Below the pieces are notes generated by a model. That model worked only from the letters and a program-made list of their open reading frames with translations. It was not told the origin of the DNA and ran no database searches. The position numbers and the translations under genes are program-made. A stretch of 64,000 bases of DNA from Caballeronia catudaia (GTDB taxonomy: Bacteria > Pseudomonadota > Gammaproteobacteria > Burkholderiales > Burkholderiaceae), in assembly GCF_001544755.2 (NCBI RefSeq), contig NZ_FCOF02000004.1, positions 235,788 through 299,787 on the forward strand, in the 5' to 3' direction. Below, in pieces: positions 9,117 to 17,290 of this stretch. Each line of letters starts with the position of its first letter. Positions within the stretch are counted from its first letter, which is position 1.

Positions 9117-9535
9117 GCCCGGACATCGAGCTCGCGGTCACCGACTGGATCGACGCGACGTTCGAACGCGACGTGGCAGGCGGACTCGCGGCGTTCAATC
9201 GCGCGCAACTCGGGCCGAGCCATCAGCGCGATCTCGCGGTGTCGCTCTATCGCGATGACGATTTTCTCGGCGGGCTCGGCGGCTATACCGCGTGGGACTG
9301 GCTCTGCGTGAAATGGCTATGGATACGCGAGGACGCGCGCGGCGCCGGGCTCGGCGCACGCGCGCTCGCAGCCGCCGAAAACGAGGCGATGAAACGCGGC
9401 TGCCGCGCGGCCTGGCTCGACACGGTCAATCCCGCGGCACGCGCGCTCTACGCGCGCCGCGGCTACGAGACCTTTGGCGAACTGGCCGACTTTCACGCGG
9501 GACAGACGCGCTATTTCATGCAGAAGCGGTTCTAG
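9113..9535 (+). CDS. GNAT-family N-acetyltransferase
   Basis: A 140-residue GNAT protein. The acetyl-CoA binding motif A is VKWLWIREDARGAGLGARALAAAE and motif B is AAWLDTVNPAARALYARRGYETFG. It is similar in shape to small-molecule acetyltransferases, but the acceptor is unknown. Its ATG overlaps the stop codon of the preceding solute-binding-type gene, so the two are probably co-translated and may act on the same ligand. Confidence 0.88.
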   Translation: MSPDIELAVTDWIDATFERDVAGGLAAFNRAQLGPSHQRDLAVSLYRDDDFLGGLGGYTAWDWLCVKWLWIREDARGAGLGARALAAAENEAMKRGCRAAWLDTVNPAARALYARRGYETFGELADFHAGQTRYFMQKRF

Positions 9536-9542
9536 CGCGCTG

Positions 9543-9600
9543 GCGTTTTGCATTACGCATGCATAAAACCATCTGGCATTAAGCGTTTTGCATTACGCAT
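9543..9600. repeat. two direct copies of an 18-bp sequence, 40 bp apart
   Basis: GCGTTTTGCATTACGCAT occurs at 9543-9560 and again at 9583-9600. The second copy covers the stop codon and last residues of the minus-strand DJ-1 gene. It reads like a local 40-bp duplication between two convergent genes and may also contribute to 3-prime end formation. Confidence 0.8.
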
Positions 9601-10282
9601 TCAGCTTCAGGCGTCCGGCGACGCGCGCCGTGATCGCGCTGCGCGCCGCGAGCGATGCTTTCAGCCGCTCGCGCACGTCGCTAACGACATCGCCAGGCGC
9701 GCTGTCCGGATCGCCCGCGTCGAACGGCGGCGCGGGCGCGTATTCCATCTGCAACTGAACCGCTTGCGCTTCTTTTTCACCGACGAGCTCCGCCGCGAGC
9801 GCCAACGCGAAATCGATGCCCGCCGTGATGCCGCCGCCCGTGAACAGGTTCCCGTCGCGCACGACGCGCTCGTGCACCGGAATGGCGCCCAGTTCCGCCA
9901 GCAGCGTGTGATAGGCCCAGTGCGTCGTCGCGCGCTTGCCGCGCAACAGGCCCGCCGCGCCGAGCACGAGCGAGCCGGTGCATACCGACGTCAGATAGCG
10001 CGCGCCCTTCGCCTGTTCGCGGAGGAACGCGAGCGTCGTCTCGTCCTCCATCAGATCGCCGACGCCCGCGCCGCCCGGCACGCACAGCACGTCGAGCGCG
10101 GGGCAGTCATCGAAGGTCGTGTCGGGCGTCAGGATCATGCCCGCGCTCGATTTCAGCGGCTCGAGCGTCTTCCAGACGAGATGCACGCTCGTGTCCGGCA
10201 TGTGCGCGAAAACGTCGTAGGGCCCGGTCATGTCGAGTTGCTGCACGCGCGGGAACAGCAGCAGGCCAATGTGTAGCGTCAT
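9593..10282 (-). CDS. DJ-1/PfpI family protein (isonitrile hydratase-like)
   Basis: A 229-residue DJ-1/PfpI-fold protein. It carries VPGGAGVGDL, the nucleophile elbow in TSVCTGSLVLGAAGLL (Cys in VCTGS) and THWAYHTLLAELGA, the pattern of the InhA isonitrile hydratase branch, but without the AraC DNA-binding domain. Isonitrile hydration is the known activity of one relative only; other reactions are possible. AAGGAG precedes the ATG at 10282. It is divergent from a GlxA-type regulator that shares the same fold, a common pairing in which the regulator controls the enzyme. Confidence 0.85.
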   Translation of the reverse strand: MTLHIGLLLFPRVQQLDMTGPYDVFAHMPDTSVHLVWKTLEPLKSSAGMILTPDTTFDDCPALDVLCVPGGAGVGDLMEDETTLAFLREQAKGARYLTSVCTGSLVLGAAGLLRGKRATTHWAYHTLLAELGAIPVHERVVRDGNLFTGGGITAGIDFALALAAELVGEKEAQAVQLQMEYAPAPPFDAGDPDSAPGDVVSDVRERLKASLAARSAITARVAGRLKLNA

Positions 10283-10398
10283 CGTCTTCTCCTTGGTCGC
10301 GATGGTTCGTGGCAATAGACGAACCGATCCTACGCCGCTACGCTATGGCGAAATCGACACATGCCCCACGTTTTACGCCAAATCTCAGGGAGACCGCC

Positions 10399-11397
10399 GT
10401 GCAATCCGATACGCCGCGCATCATCGACGTGCTCGCCTTCCCCGACGTCCAATTGCTCGATGTCGCCGGCCCGGTGCAGGTTTTTGCGTCCGCGAACGAT
10501 CTGGCGATGGCCGGGGGCCTGCCGCGCCCGTATCGCCCGCGCGTGGTATCGAAAAGTGGCACGGTGAGCGCATCGGCGGGACTGGGGCTTGTCGGACAGG
10601 CGTTGCCCGATGCGGCCGACGCCTGCGACACGCTGATCATCGCGGGCGGCTGGGGCGTGCATCAGGCGGTGCTGGATCGCGCACTCGTCGAATGGGTGCG
10701 CGCGCGCTCGGCTCATGCGCGGCGCACCGCGTCGGTCTGCACCGGCGCGTTTCTGCTGGCCGCGGCCGGACTTCTGGACGAGCGGCGCGCCGTCACGCAC
10801 TGGACGCGCTGTGCGGAACTGGCCACGCGTTTTCCGGCGGTGCGCGTCGAGTCCGACCCGATATTCATCCGCGATGGCGACATCTGGACCTCGGCCGGCG
10901 TCACGGCGGGCATCGACCTGTCGCTCGCGCTCGTCGAAGAAGATCTGGGCCGCGCGCTCGCGCTCGATGTCGCGCGCCATCTCGTCGTGTTCCTGAAGCG
11001 CCCCGGCGGGCAGGCGCAGTTCAGCGCGGCGCTCTCGCTGCAAAAATCGGGCGAGCGCTTCTGCGAACTGCACGCGTGGATCGCCGAGAATCTCGCGGCG
11101 GATCTGTCGGTCGGCGAGCTGGCTGCGCGCGTCGGCATGAGCGAACGCAGCTTCGTGCGCCACTACCGCGCGCAAACCGGCACGACGCCCGCGCGCTCGA
11201 TCGAGCGCATGCGTCTCGAAGCGGCGCGGCGCTTGCTCGGCGATACGACGTTGCCGGTGAAGCGCGTTGCCGCGCGCTGTGGCTTCGGCACGGAAGAAAC
11301 GATGCGGCGCGGTTTCTTGCGTTCGCTCGGCGTGTCGCCGCAGGCCTATCGCGAACGATTTACCGCGCACGGCGCGGCCGCTGCTCAGCCGGAATGA
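10399..11397 (+). CDS. GlxA-family transcriptional regulator (DJ-1 domain plus AraC HTH)
   Basis: The N-terminal 190 residues form a DJ-1/PfpI-like domain (IIDVLAFPDVQLLDVAGPVQVF, TASVCTGAFLLAAAGLLD, AVTHWTRCAEL), and the C-terminal 100 residues carry two AraC helix-turn-helix motifs (LSVGELAARVGMSERSFVRHY and VKRVAARCGFGTEETMRRGF). GTG at 10399 is chosen because AGGGAG lies 6-7 bases upstream (10388-10393); the frame is also open upstream from 10309. It probably controls the divergent DJ-1 enzyme gene. The effector is unknown. Confidence 0.9.
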   Translation: MQSDTPRIIDVLAFPDVQLLDVAGPVQVFASANDLAMAGGLPRPYRPRVVSKSGTVSASAGLGLVGQALPDAADACDTLIIAGGWGVHQAVLDRALVEWVRARSAHARRTASVCTGAFLLAAAGLLDERRAVTHWTRCAELATRFPAVRVESDPIFIRDGDIWTSAGVTAGIDLSLALVEEDLGRALALDVARHLVVFLKRPGGQAQFSAALSLQKSGERFCELHAWIAENLAADLSVGELAARVGMSERSFVRHYRAQTGTTPARSIERMRLEAARRLLGDTTLPVKRVAARCGFGTEETMRRGFLRSLGVSPQAYRERFTAHGAAAAQPE

Positions 11398-11412
11398 AAT
11401 GTCCGAACGCCT

Positions 11413-11431
11413 TGCCCGACGGGCTTTTTTT
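11413..11431 (+). terminator. short intrinsic terminator
   Basis: A GC-rich inverted repeat (GCCC-GAC-GGGC) followed by seven T residues lies just after the GlxA-type gene. The stem is short, so this is a moderate-confidence call. Confidence 0.5.
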
Positions 11432-11572
11432 GTCCTGCGTACTCAAGCCTGTAAGCTGCGTGCCGTTAGCCCATTTAGAACGTTTGCTTGAGACGCGCGC
11501 CCCGGGCGGCGTGCGAGCGCAGTCGCTGAACGAGAACCGCCCGCCGTGGCGGCAATATGGCCTGGAGCGCCG

Positions 11573-14494
11573 ATGAGTGTGTTTCCCGCGTACGACGCGC
11601 CGGTTGCCCGCGCAACCGCGGTCGAGTCCGCAACCGCGATGGCAAGCGGCGAGACGAGCCGCGCCTGCGCCGCGCCATCGATCGACGCCTTGCTGCGCGA
11701 AGCCGCCGCGACGGGCTGCCCCCAGCAATGGGCGTGGTATCGCGCGGGCGAGCAGTTGCATCTGGAGCGACGCGGCGATGCGCCGCTGCCCGGCCGAAAC
11801 GAATGGCCGCTGGGCATCGCCGAGGAGCGGCTCGAACAAACGTGCGCCGCGCATGGCTGGCATTGCTGGCCGACCGGGCGCGGCGAGAGCGTGCTTGGCT
11901 GGCTCCTCGCGCCCGCCACGCACCGTAACGATGACCGTCTCGCCGACCTCGCACGCACGCTCGGCGAGCGCGTGCAGTCCGACGCCCTTGCACGCGCGCA
12001 GCTCACGCAGCGCGTGCTGTACGAAATCGCTTATCTGGCGAGCTCCGTGCCCGAGCGCGCCGATTTCCTGCGCGGTGTGCACGAACGACTCGGCACGCTC
12101 ATCGACGCCGAGAACTTCTATCTCGCGCTCTACGACCGCAAGACCGGCAAGATCACGTATCCGTATTACGTCGACGTGATCGATACCGATGTCGTCGCCG
12201 CCGAGAACTACGACATCCTGAATCCGGCGCGACTCTCGATGACCGGCCAGGTGCTCACGAGCGGGCAACCGCTTTTCATCACCGCGGACGATATTTGCGA
12301 GGCCGAGCGCGCGGCCCGCTACTACTGCATCGGCGATCGTCCCGAGTACTGGATGGGCGCGCCACTCAAGAACGCCAGCGACGAAGTATTCGGCATGCTC
12401 GCGATGCAGGTCTACGACGTCTCGCGCATTTACACGGCCGAAGACCGCGCGCTCTTTCTCGTCGTCGCGCGGCACGTGGCGATGGCGCTCGACCGTATCC
12501 TGCACCGCGCCGATCTCGAAGAGCAGGTGGCGCGGCGCACGTCGGAACTGTCGAAGCTGAATGCGGCGCTGCGTCATGGCATTGCGGAGCGCGAACGTTC
12601 CGAGCATTTGCAAGCTGCGCTCTATCAGATCGCAGAATTGTCGAGCCGGCCCGGCGACACGCTGGAGTTTTTGCGCAGCCTGCATGGCATCGTCGGCGAA
12701 CTGCTTTATGCGCGCAATTTCTATATCGCGCTCTTCGAAACGGAAACGGGCGAAGTATCGTTCCCGTATTACGTCGATGAGATCGTGCAGGAACGTCCCG
12801 CGCCGCGGCGCAATCAGCGAGGCCTCACCGAATACGTGATTCGCGAGCGGCGCGCGCGGCTCATCGACCATTCGGAAGCGTTGCGGCTCATCGAAGAAGG
12901 CGCGTTCGAAACCGAGCACAGCGACGTGCGCCTGCGTTCGTGGCTCGGCATTCCGCTCTTCGACGGCGATGTCGTGCGTGGCGTGCTTGCCGTGCAAAGC
13001 TATTCGCCGCTCGTGCGTTATTCATTGCGCGATCAGGAATTGCTGACCTTCGTGTCGCGCCATATCGATACCGCGCTCTCGCGCCGTCGCGACGCCGAAG
13101 CCCTGCATGCCGCGAATCTCGAGCTCGAAGCGCGCGTGCAGGCCCGCACGCGCGAACTCGACGACGTCAACGCACGCCTGCTCTACGAGAACTCGCACGA
13201 TTCATTGACAGGACTTCCCAATCGCAGCCATCTGATGCAAAAGCTGCGCTCCGCGTGGCGGGACTATCAGACACGCGGCGATGAACTGTCGGTGATGTTC
13301 ATCGACCTCGATCGGTTCAAGGTCGTGAACGACAGCCTCGGCCATCACTTCGGCGACATGCTGCTCGTGCAGGCCGCCGCGCGCCTGCGCGATTGCCTGC
13401 GTTCGTCGGATCTGCTCGCGCGACTGGGCGGTGACGAGTTCGCCGTTCTGTCGCCGAATGCATCGGTGCGCGATGCGGTGTCGATCGCCAAGCGCATTCT
13501 GGCTGCGTTCGACCTGCCGTTTCATATCGAAGAGCATGTGGTGTTTTCGTCGTGCAGCATCGGCATCGTGAGTGCGGACAGCCAGTTCCACACCGAGCCC
13601 GCCGACCTCTTGCGCGACGCCGATACCGCGATGTATCGCGTGAAGAACGCGGGCCGCGACAGCTTCGTCGTGTTCAATCAGGAACTGCGACGCCAGGTGT
13701 CGGACCAGGTGGAACGCGAAGGCGCGCTGCGCAATGCGATCAAGCGCGACGACGAGCTGCTGCCCTACTTCCAGCCCATCGTCGATGTGAAGAGCGGCGA
13801 AGTGGTCGCGCTCGAAGCGCTGATCCGCTGGCGTCAGCCCGATGGACGCATCGTCGGGCCGGCCGAATTTCTGCCTTCCGTGGAAGGCCTGAGGCTCATC
13901 GGCAGGCTCGATCTGTATATGCTCGAACGCGTCGCCGCCATTCTCTCGAATGCACGTTTTGCGCACTGGCCGCCGGTGCATGTGAACTGCTCCAGCTACA
14001 GCATGACGCGCCCCGAGTTCGCCGACGATGTGCTCGCGCTACTGCGGCGCTATCGCGTATCGCCATCGCGCGTATGTCTCGAACTTACCGAGGGCGCGCT
14101 TGTCGCCGAACCCGATCTCGCGCGGCGCACGATGCAGCGGCTTGCGGACAACGGCATGTCCGTCGTGCTCGATGACTTCGGCGCGGGCTTTTCGTCTTTG
14201 AGCTATGTGCACCAGTATCAATTCACGGGACTCAAGATCGACAAGTCCTTCATTCTCGAATTGACGGAAAGCCCGCGCAGCCGCGCGATCGTGCGGGCGA
14301 TCGTGCGCATGGCCGAGTCGCTCGATCTGACGCTCGTGGCCGAAGGCGTCGAAGATGCGGCGACGCTCGCCGTGCTGCGCGACATGGGCGCGGCGCAGGC
14401 GCAAGGCTATTTCTTCGACCAGCCGCTGCCGCTCGAGGCGCTGACGCGCGCCTCGCTCGCACCGCGCGCGACGACGGCAAGCGCGCTGCTATAA
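11573..14494 (+). CDS. GAF-GAF-GGDEF-EAL cyclic-di-GMP enzyme
   Basis: A 973-residue soluble signalling protein. Two GAF sensor domains (about residues 140-310 and 340-500, each containing FYLALYD or FYIALFE and PYYVD) are separated and followed by coiled-coil linkers. Then comes a GGDEF domain (HDSLTGLPNRSHLMQ, LARLGGDEFAVLS; about 540-695) and an EAL domain (about 715-955). The EAL catalytic residues look intact: EALIRW, the Asn in HVNCSS, the Glu in LELTEG, VLDDFGAGF, LKIDKSF and VAEGVED. It could therefore make or break cyclic-di-GMP, and which activity wins cannot be read from sequence. GGAG lies 6 bases before the ATG. No membrane segment is seen. Confidence 0.92.
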   Translation: MSVFPAYDAPVARATAVESATAMASGETSRACAAPSIDALLREAAATGCPQQWAWYRAGEQLHLERRGDAPLPGRNEWPLGIAEERLEQTCAAHGWHCWPTGRGESVLGWLLAPATHRNDDRLADLARTLGERVQSDALARAQLTQRVLYEIAYLASSVPERADFLRGVHERLGTLIDAENFYLALYDRKTGKITYPYYVDVIDTDVVAAENYDILNPARLSMTGQVLTSGQPLFITADDICEAERAARYYCIGDRPEYWMGAPLKNASDEVFGMLAMQVYDVSRIYTAEDRALFLVVARHVAMALDRILHRADLEEQVARRTSELSKLNAALRHGIAERERSEHLQAALYQIAELSSRPGDTLEFLRSLHGIVGELLYARNFYIALFETETGEVSFPYYVDEIVQERPAPRRNQRGLTEYVIRERRARLIDHSEALRLIEEGAFETEHSDVRLRSWLGIPLFDGDVVRGVLAVQSYSPLVRYSLRDQELLTFVSRHIDTALSRRRDAEALHAANLELEARVQARTRELDDVNARLLYENSHDSLTGLPNRSHLMQKLRSAWRDYQTRGDELSVMFIDLDRFKVVNDSLGHHFGDMLLVQAAARLRDCLRSSDLLARLGGDEFAVLSPNASVRDAVSIAKRILAAFDLPFHIEEHVVFSSCSIGIVSADSQFHTEPADLLRDADTAMYRVKNAGRDSFVVFNQELRRQVSDQVEREGALRNAIKRDDELLPYFQPIVDVKSGEVVALEALIRWRQPDGRIVGPAEFLPSVEGLRLIGRLDLYMLERVAAILSNARFAHWPPVHVNCSSYSMTRPEFADDVLALLRRYRVSPSRVCLELTEGALVAEPDLARRTMQRLADNGMSVVLDDFGAGFSSLSYVHQYQFTGLKIDKSFILELTESPRSRAIVRAIVRMAESLDLTLVAEGVEDAATLAVLRDMGAAQAQGYFFDQPLPLEALTRASLAPRATTASALL

Positions 14495-14628
14495 CAAACT
14501 CAACCGCCGCATCAAGGCATGCCGCCCATCGTGAACCGTACTGACGATTCAGCATCGAGCGATCCTGGCGACGGGTACGCGTGTTGCTGATTAGTATGCG
14601 TTATCGTCGAGTCGAAAAGGAGGCAGAA

Positions 14629-14862
14629 ATGTCCCAGCATCCCGCGCATTCGCAGAATCACCGGCATCCGGATGAGCCGCGTCCAGAAGAAATCGCACGC
14701 GCGCTCAAAGGCGCCGAGTATCCGATGGGCAAGGAAAAACTCGTGGCACTGGCAAAGAGCAATGGCGCGGACGGCGAAGTCATAGCCGTGCTCAACAAGA
14801 TCAGCGAACGCAATTTCGACAGCGCCGACGCGGTATTGCGGGAAGCGACGCGAGCGGAATAA
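14629..14862 (+). CDS. DUF2795 domain small protein
   Basis: A 77-residue protein with the DUF2795 pattern (ALKGAEYPMGKEKLVALAKSN, ISERNFDSADAVLREA). The N-terminal 25 residues are rich in His, Gln and Pro and probably disordered. A perfect AAGGAGG lies upstream of the ATG at 14629, which decides the start over an upstream in-frame ATG. DUF2795 proteins are often found with stress-response genes; their role is unknown. It forms an apparent operon with the next small gene. Confidence 0.85.
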   Translation: MSQHPAHSQNHRHPDEPRPEEIARALKGAEYPMGKEKLVALAKSNGADGEVIAVLNKISERNFDSADAVLREATRAE

Positions 14863-14874
14863 GGGGAAAATGTA

Positions 14875-15075
14875 ATGACTGAAAAACCTGCAGCGCCCGA
14901 TACGCACGATAAGCCGCGCGCGCCGGGAGGAAACAATCTGAGCAACATCGGTATCGAAGACGTAGAAAGGGTTATCCCTCGGCCGGGAGAGGCACGGGCA
15001 ACCGATCCCGCTAATGCGCGCGACAAAATCGGTACTACGCCGGACGATTCGGGAAATCGCCCCCGGCCGCTATAA
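14875..15075 (+). CDS. small hydrophilic hypothetical protein
   Basis: A 66-residue frame 12 bp after the DUF2795 gene, with AAGGGGA before the ATG. The product is charged and rich in Pro, Asp and Asn (APDTHDKPRAPGGNN, RPGEARATDPANARDK), without membrane segments, and appears intrinsically disordered. Similar small disordered proteins in this family of bacteria are stress-induced, but I know no defined function. Confidence 0.65.
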   Translation: MTEKPAAPDTHDKPRAPGGNNLSNIGIEDVERVIPRPGEARATDPANARDKIGTTPDDSGNRPRPL

Positions 15076-15237
15076 ATAAATTAAATGAACGCCAGTGCAA
15101 TTTCCAATCGCGCACGCGAACATGTGCGCTAGGATGGAGAGTGCGTCGATCTGGGTGCGCGTCGTTGCACGGCGCCTGTCAGGAAACCGCGCAATGGCCC
15201 GGCATCCGTCTGGCCAATCAATGCACAAGGAGGCTCT

Positions 15238-15312
15238 ATGAAGTGGGAAACGCCGAGTTTCACCGATATGCGCTTCGGCTTTGAGATAACGATGTATATT
15301 GCGACGCGCTAA
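15238..15312 (+). CDS. pqqA: coenzyme PQQ precursor peptide PqqA
   Basis: A 24-residue peptide beginning MKWETPSFTD and ending EITMYIATR. It contains the E-x-x-x-Y motif (Glu15 and Tyr19) whose Glu and Tyr side chains are crosslinked by PqqE to become pyrroloquinoline quinone. Length, the MKW start, and the F-E-I-T-M-Y core all fit PqqA. AAGGAGG lies 6 bases before the ATG at 15238. The expected partners pqqB, C, D and E are not next to it: a strong terminator follows 10 bp after the stop, so the gene is transcribed alone. The other genes may be elsewhere, or this may be an additional copy. It was found by direct reading because the frame is very short. Confidence 0.88.
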   Translation: MKWETPSFTDMRFGFEITMYIATR

Positions 15313-15322
15313 TCGAAAATGA

Positions 15323-15354
15323 CAAAACGGCCATGTTAATGGCCGTTTTGTTTT
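15323..15354 (+). terminator. strong intrinsic terminator of pqqA
   Basis: A perfect 12-bp stem, CAAAACGGCCAT with ATGGCCGTTTTG, encloses a GTTA loop and is followed by TTTT. It ends the pqqA transcript. Because the stem has A-rich and T-rich feet it may also work on the opposite strand for the gene ending at 15376. Confidence 0.9.
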
Positions 15355-15375
15355 GCGCGTGCAGTCCGTCTATTT

Positions 15376-15702
15376 TCAACCGCCCCGCACGGGTTCGGTA
15401 TGCTTGTTCACCGGATCGGGCTGATCGGCATTCTGCGCATCGAGGCCGCCCTTGCCTGCAATTTCTGGCCCGTTCCCCGACCCATACGGCACTTCCGCCG
15501 TCTGATGCGGATGCTGATCCAGACGACGATTCTCCGGCTCGACTTCCCCTGCATTCGGTTGACGCACGCCCTGCTTCGGATCCCCGCCCGTCGCGGACCC
15601 CGGCCCCGGTGTATTGCCGATGGAACCGCCGCCGCTCGCGCCACTGCCTGCATCGCCTAAGGGCTTGTCGGTGCTCTTCGTTTCCTGTTCGCTATTGCTC
15701 AT
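15376..15702 (-). CDS. disordered hydrophilic small protein
   Basis: A 108-residue protein rich in Gly, Ser, Pro, Asn and Glu (SNSEQETKSTDKPLGDAGSG, GGGSIGNTPGPGSATGG), without hydrophobic segments, thus probably intrinsically unfolded. AAAGGAG lies upstream of the ATG at 15702 and decides the start. It is convergent with pqqA and shares the terminator region. I do not recognise a named family; its style matches stress-associated hydrophilic proteins of Burkholderiaceae. Confidence 0.7.
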   Translation of the reverse strand: MSNSEQETKSTDKPLGDAGSGASGGGSIGNTPGPGSATGGDPKQGVRQPNAGEVEPENRRLDQHPHQTAEVPYGSGNGPEIAGKGGLDAQNADQPDPVNKHTEPVRGG

Positions 15703-15766
15703 GGTGGCTTCTCCTTTTCGTGCGCCAATCGATGAACGTTGAGCAACGCGCATTCCAGTGCCATCG

Positions 15767-15798
15767 AAAATAAAAGGGCCCGCGTTATTGCGCGGGCC
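15767..15798 (-). terminator. intrinsic terminator after doeD
   Basis: Read on the minus strand, GGCCCGCG pairs with CGCGGGCC across a six-base loop and is followed by CTTTTATTTT. It lies 28 bp beyond the stop of the aminotransferase gene and would close the doeC-doeD transcript. Confidence 0.88.
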
Positions 15799-15825
15799 GT
15801 GCCACCACTACTACTGCGAGAAAGA

Positions 15826-17244
15826 TCAGACCGCTTGCGTTGCGAGCGCCGAGCCGATGACTTCATTCGCGACCGCATCGACAGCCTGTTTCACGATACC
15901 GACGATCTCGTCCGCTTCGGCGCGCGTCGTCACGAGCGGCGGCGCGAAGCCGAGGATATCGCCATGCGGCATGGCACGCGCGATCACGCCGCGCTCGAGC
16001 GCCGCCGCCGACACCTTCGGCCCGACCTTCAACGCCGGATCGAAGGGCTTGCGCGCGTCCTTGTCGGCCATGAACTCGAGCGCCGCGAGCATGCCTGCGC
16101 CGCGCACTTCGCCGACGAGCGGATGTGCATCGAAGGCCGTGTGCAATTGCTGCTGCAAATACGCGCCGACATCGGCGGCATTCTGCGTGAGATTCTCGCG
16201 TTCGAGGATATCCAGATTCGCGATAGCCGCGGCCGCGCAAATCGGATGCCCCGAGTACGTCCAGCCATGACCCATCGGGCCGAACTCCTTCGAGCCCTTC
16301 TCGATGACGTCCCACACCTTCTCGCCGACGATCACGCCCGACAGCGGCGCATAGGCGCTCGTGAGACCCTTCGCGACCGTGATGAGATCCGGCTTGATGC
16401 CGAAGTGCTGCGCGCCCATCTTCGAGCCGAGACGTCCGAAACCACACACGACTTCATCGGAGATCAACAGGATGTCGTGCTTGCGAAGCACTTCCTGAAT
16501 CGCTTCCCAGTAACCTTGCGGCGGCGCGATGATACCGCCCGTGCCCATCACAGGTTCTGCGATGAATGCGGCGACCGTATCGGCGCCTTCCTTCGCGATC
16601 AGCTTCTCCAGCTCTTGCACGCAATACGCGGTGAATTGCGTTTCGCTCATGCCCGCCGGCGCCTTGCGATACCAGTGCGGACACACCGTATGCTTCACGC
16701 GGTCGACCGGCAGGTCGAAGTTCTGGTGAAAGCTCGGCAGACCCGTGAGGCTGCCCGTCACGATGCCCGAGCCGTGATAGCCGCGCTCGCGCGAGATGAT
16801 CTTCTTTTTGTTAGGACGCCCGAGCACATTGTTGTAGTACCAGACGATCTTGATCTGCGTTTCGTTCGCGTCCGACCCCGACATGCCGTAGTACACCTTC
16901 TTCATGCCTTCGGGCGACCAGTCGATGATGCGCGACGACAGTTCGATGATCGTATCGGTCGAGTGGCCGACATACGTGTGGTAATACGCGAGCTTCTTCG
17001 CCTGCTCATAGATTGCGTCGGCCACTTCGGTGCGGCCATAGCCGATATTCACGCAATAGAGGCCCGCGAATGCATCGATATAACTCTTGCCTTGATGATC
17101 TTCGATGCGAATGCCCTTCGCGCCCGTCACGATCTTGCCGGGCAGCGCACCGCTCGCATGATCCTGCGCGTGCGTGGACGGGTGCATGAAGTGCGCGCGG
17201 TCTTCGGCGAACAATTGGTCGAGCGATTGTTTTTGCTGGGTCAT
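15826..17244 (-). CDS. doeD: class III aminotransferase, probable L-2,4-diaminobutyrate transaminase DoeD
   Basis: A 472-residue PLP-dependent class III aminotransferase: GIRIEDHQGKSYIDAFAGLY near the N-terminus, the YYGMSGSDANET cofactor-phosphate site, LISDEVVCGFGRLG with the Asp that holds the pyridine nitrogen, and the Schiff-base Lys in VAKGLTSAYAPLSGV. By family alone it could be an omega-aminotransferase for putrescine, GABA or beta-alanine. Its position next to a semialdehyde dehydrogenase and the ectoine degradation genes suggests DoeD, which removes the terminal amino group of diaminobutyrate to give aspartate semialdehyde. AAGGAG precedes the ATG at 17244. It is 46 bp downstream of doeC. 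Confidence 0.78.
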   Translation of the reverse strand: MTQQKQSLDQLFAEDRAHFMHPSTHAQDHASGALPGKIVTGAKGIRIEDHQGKSYIDAFAGLYCVNIGYGRTEVADAIYEQAKKLAYYHTYVGHSTDTIIELSSRIIDWSPEGMKKVYYGMSGSDANETQIKIVWYYNNVLGRPNKKKIISRERGYHGSGIVTGSLTGLPSFHQNFDLPVDRVKHTVCPHWYRKAPAGMSETQFTAYCVQELEKLIAKEGADTVAAFIAEPVMGTGGIIAPPQGYWEAIQEVLRKHDILLISDEVVCGFGRLGSKMGAQHFGIKPDLITVAKGLTSAYAPLSGVIVGEKVWDVIEKGSKEFGPMGHGWTYSGHPICAAAAIANLDILERENLTQNAADVGAYLQQQLHTAFDAHPLVGEVRGAGMLAALEFMADKDARKPFDPALKVGPKVSAAALERGVIARAMPHGDILGFAPPLVTTRAEADEIVGIVKQAVDAVANEVIGSALATQAV

Positions 17245-17290
17245 GTGCTTCTCCTTGATTCGGTGATGCGTGTCTTTGAGGATAGTGCTT

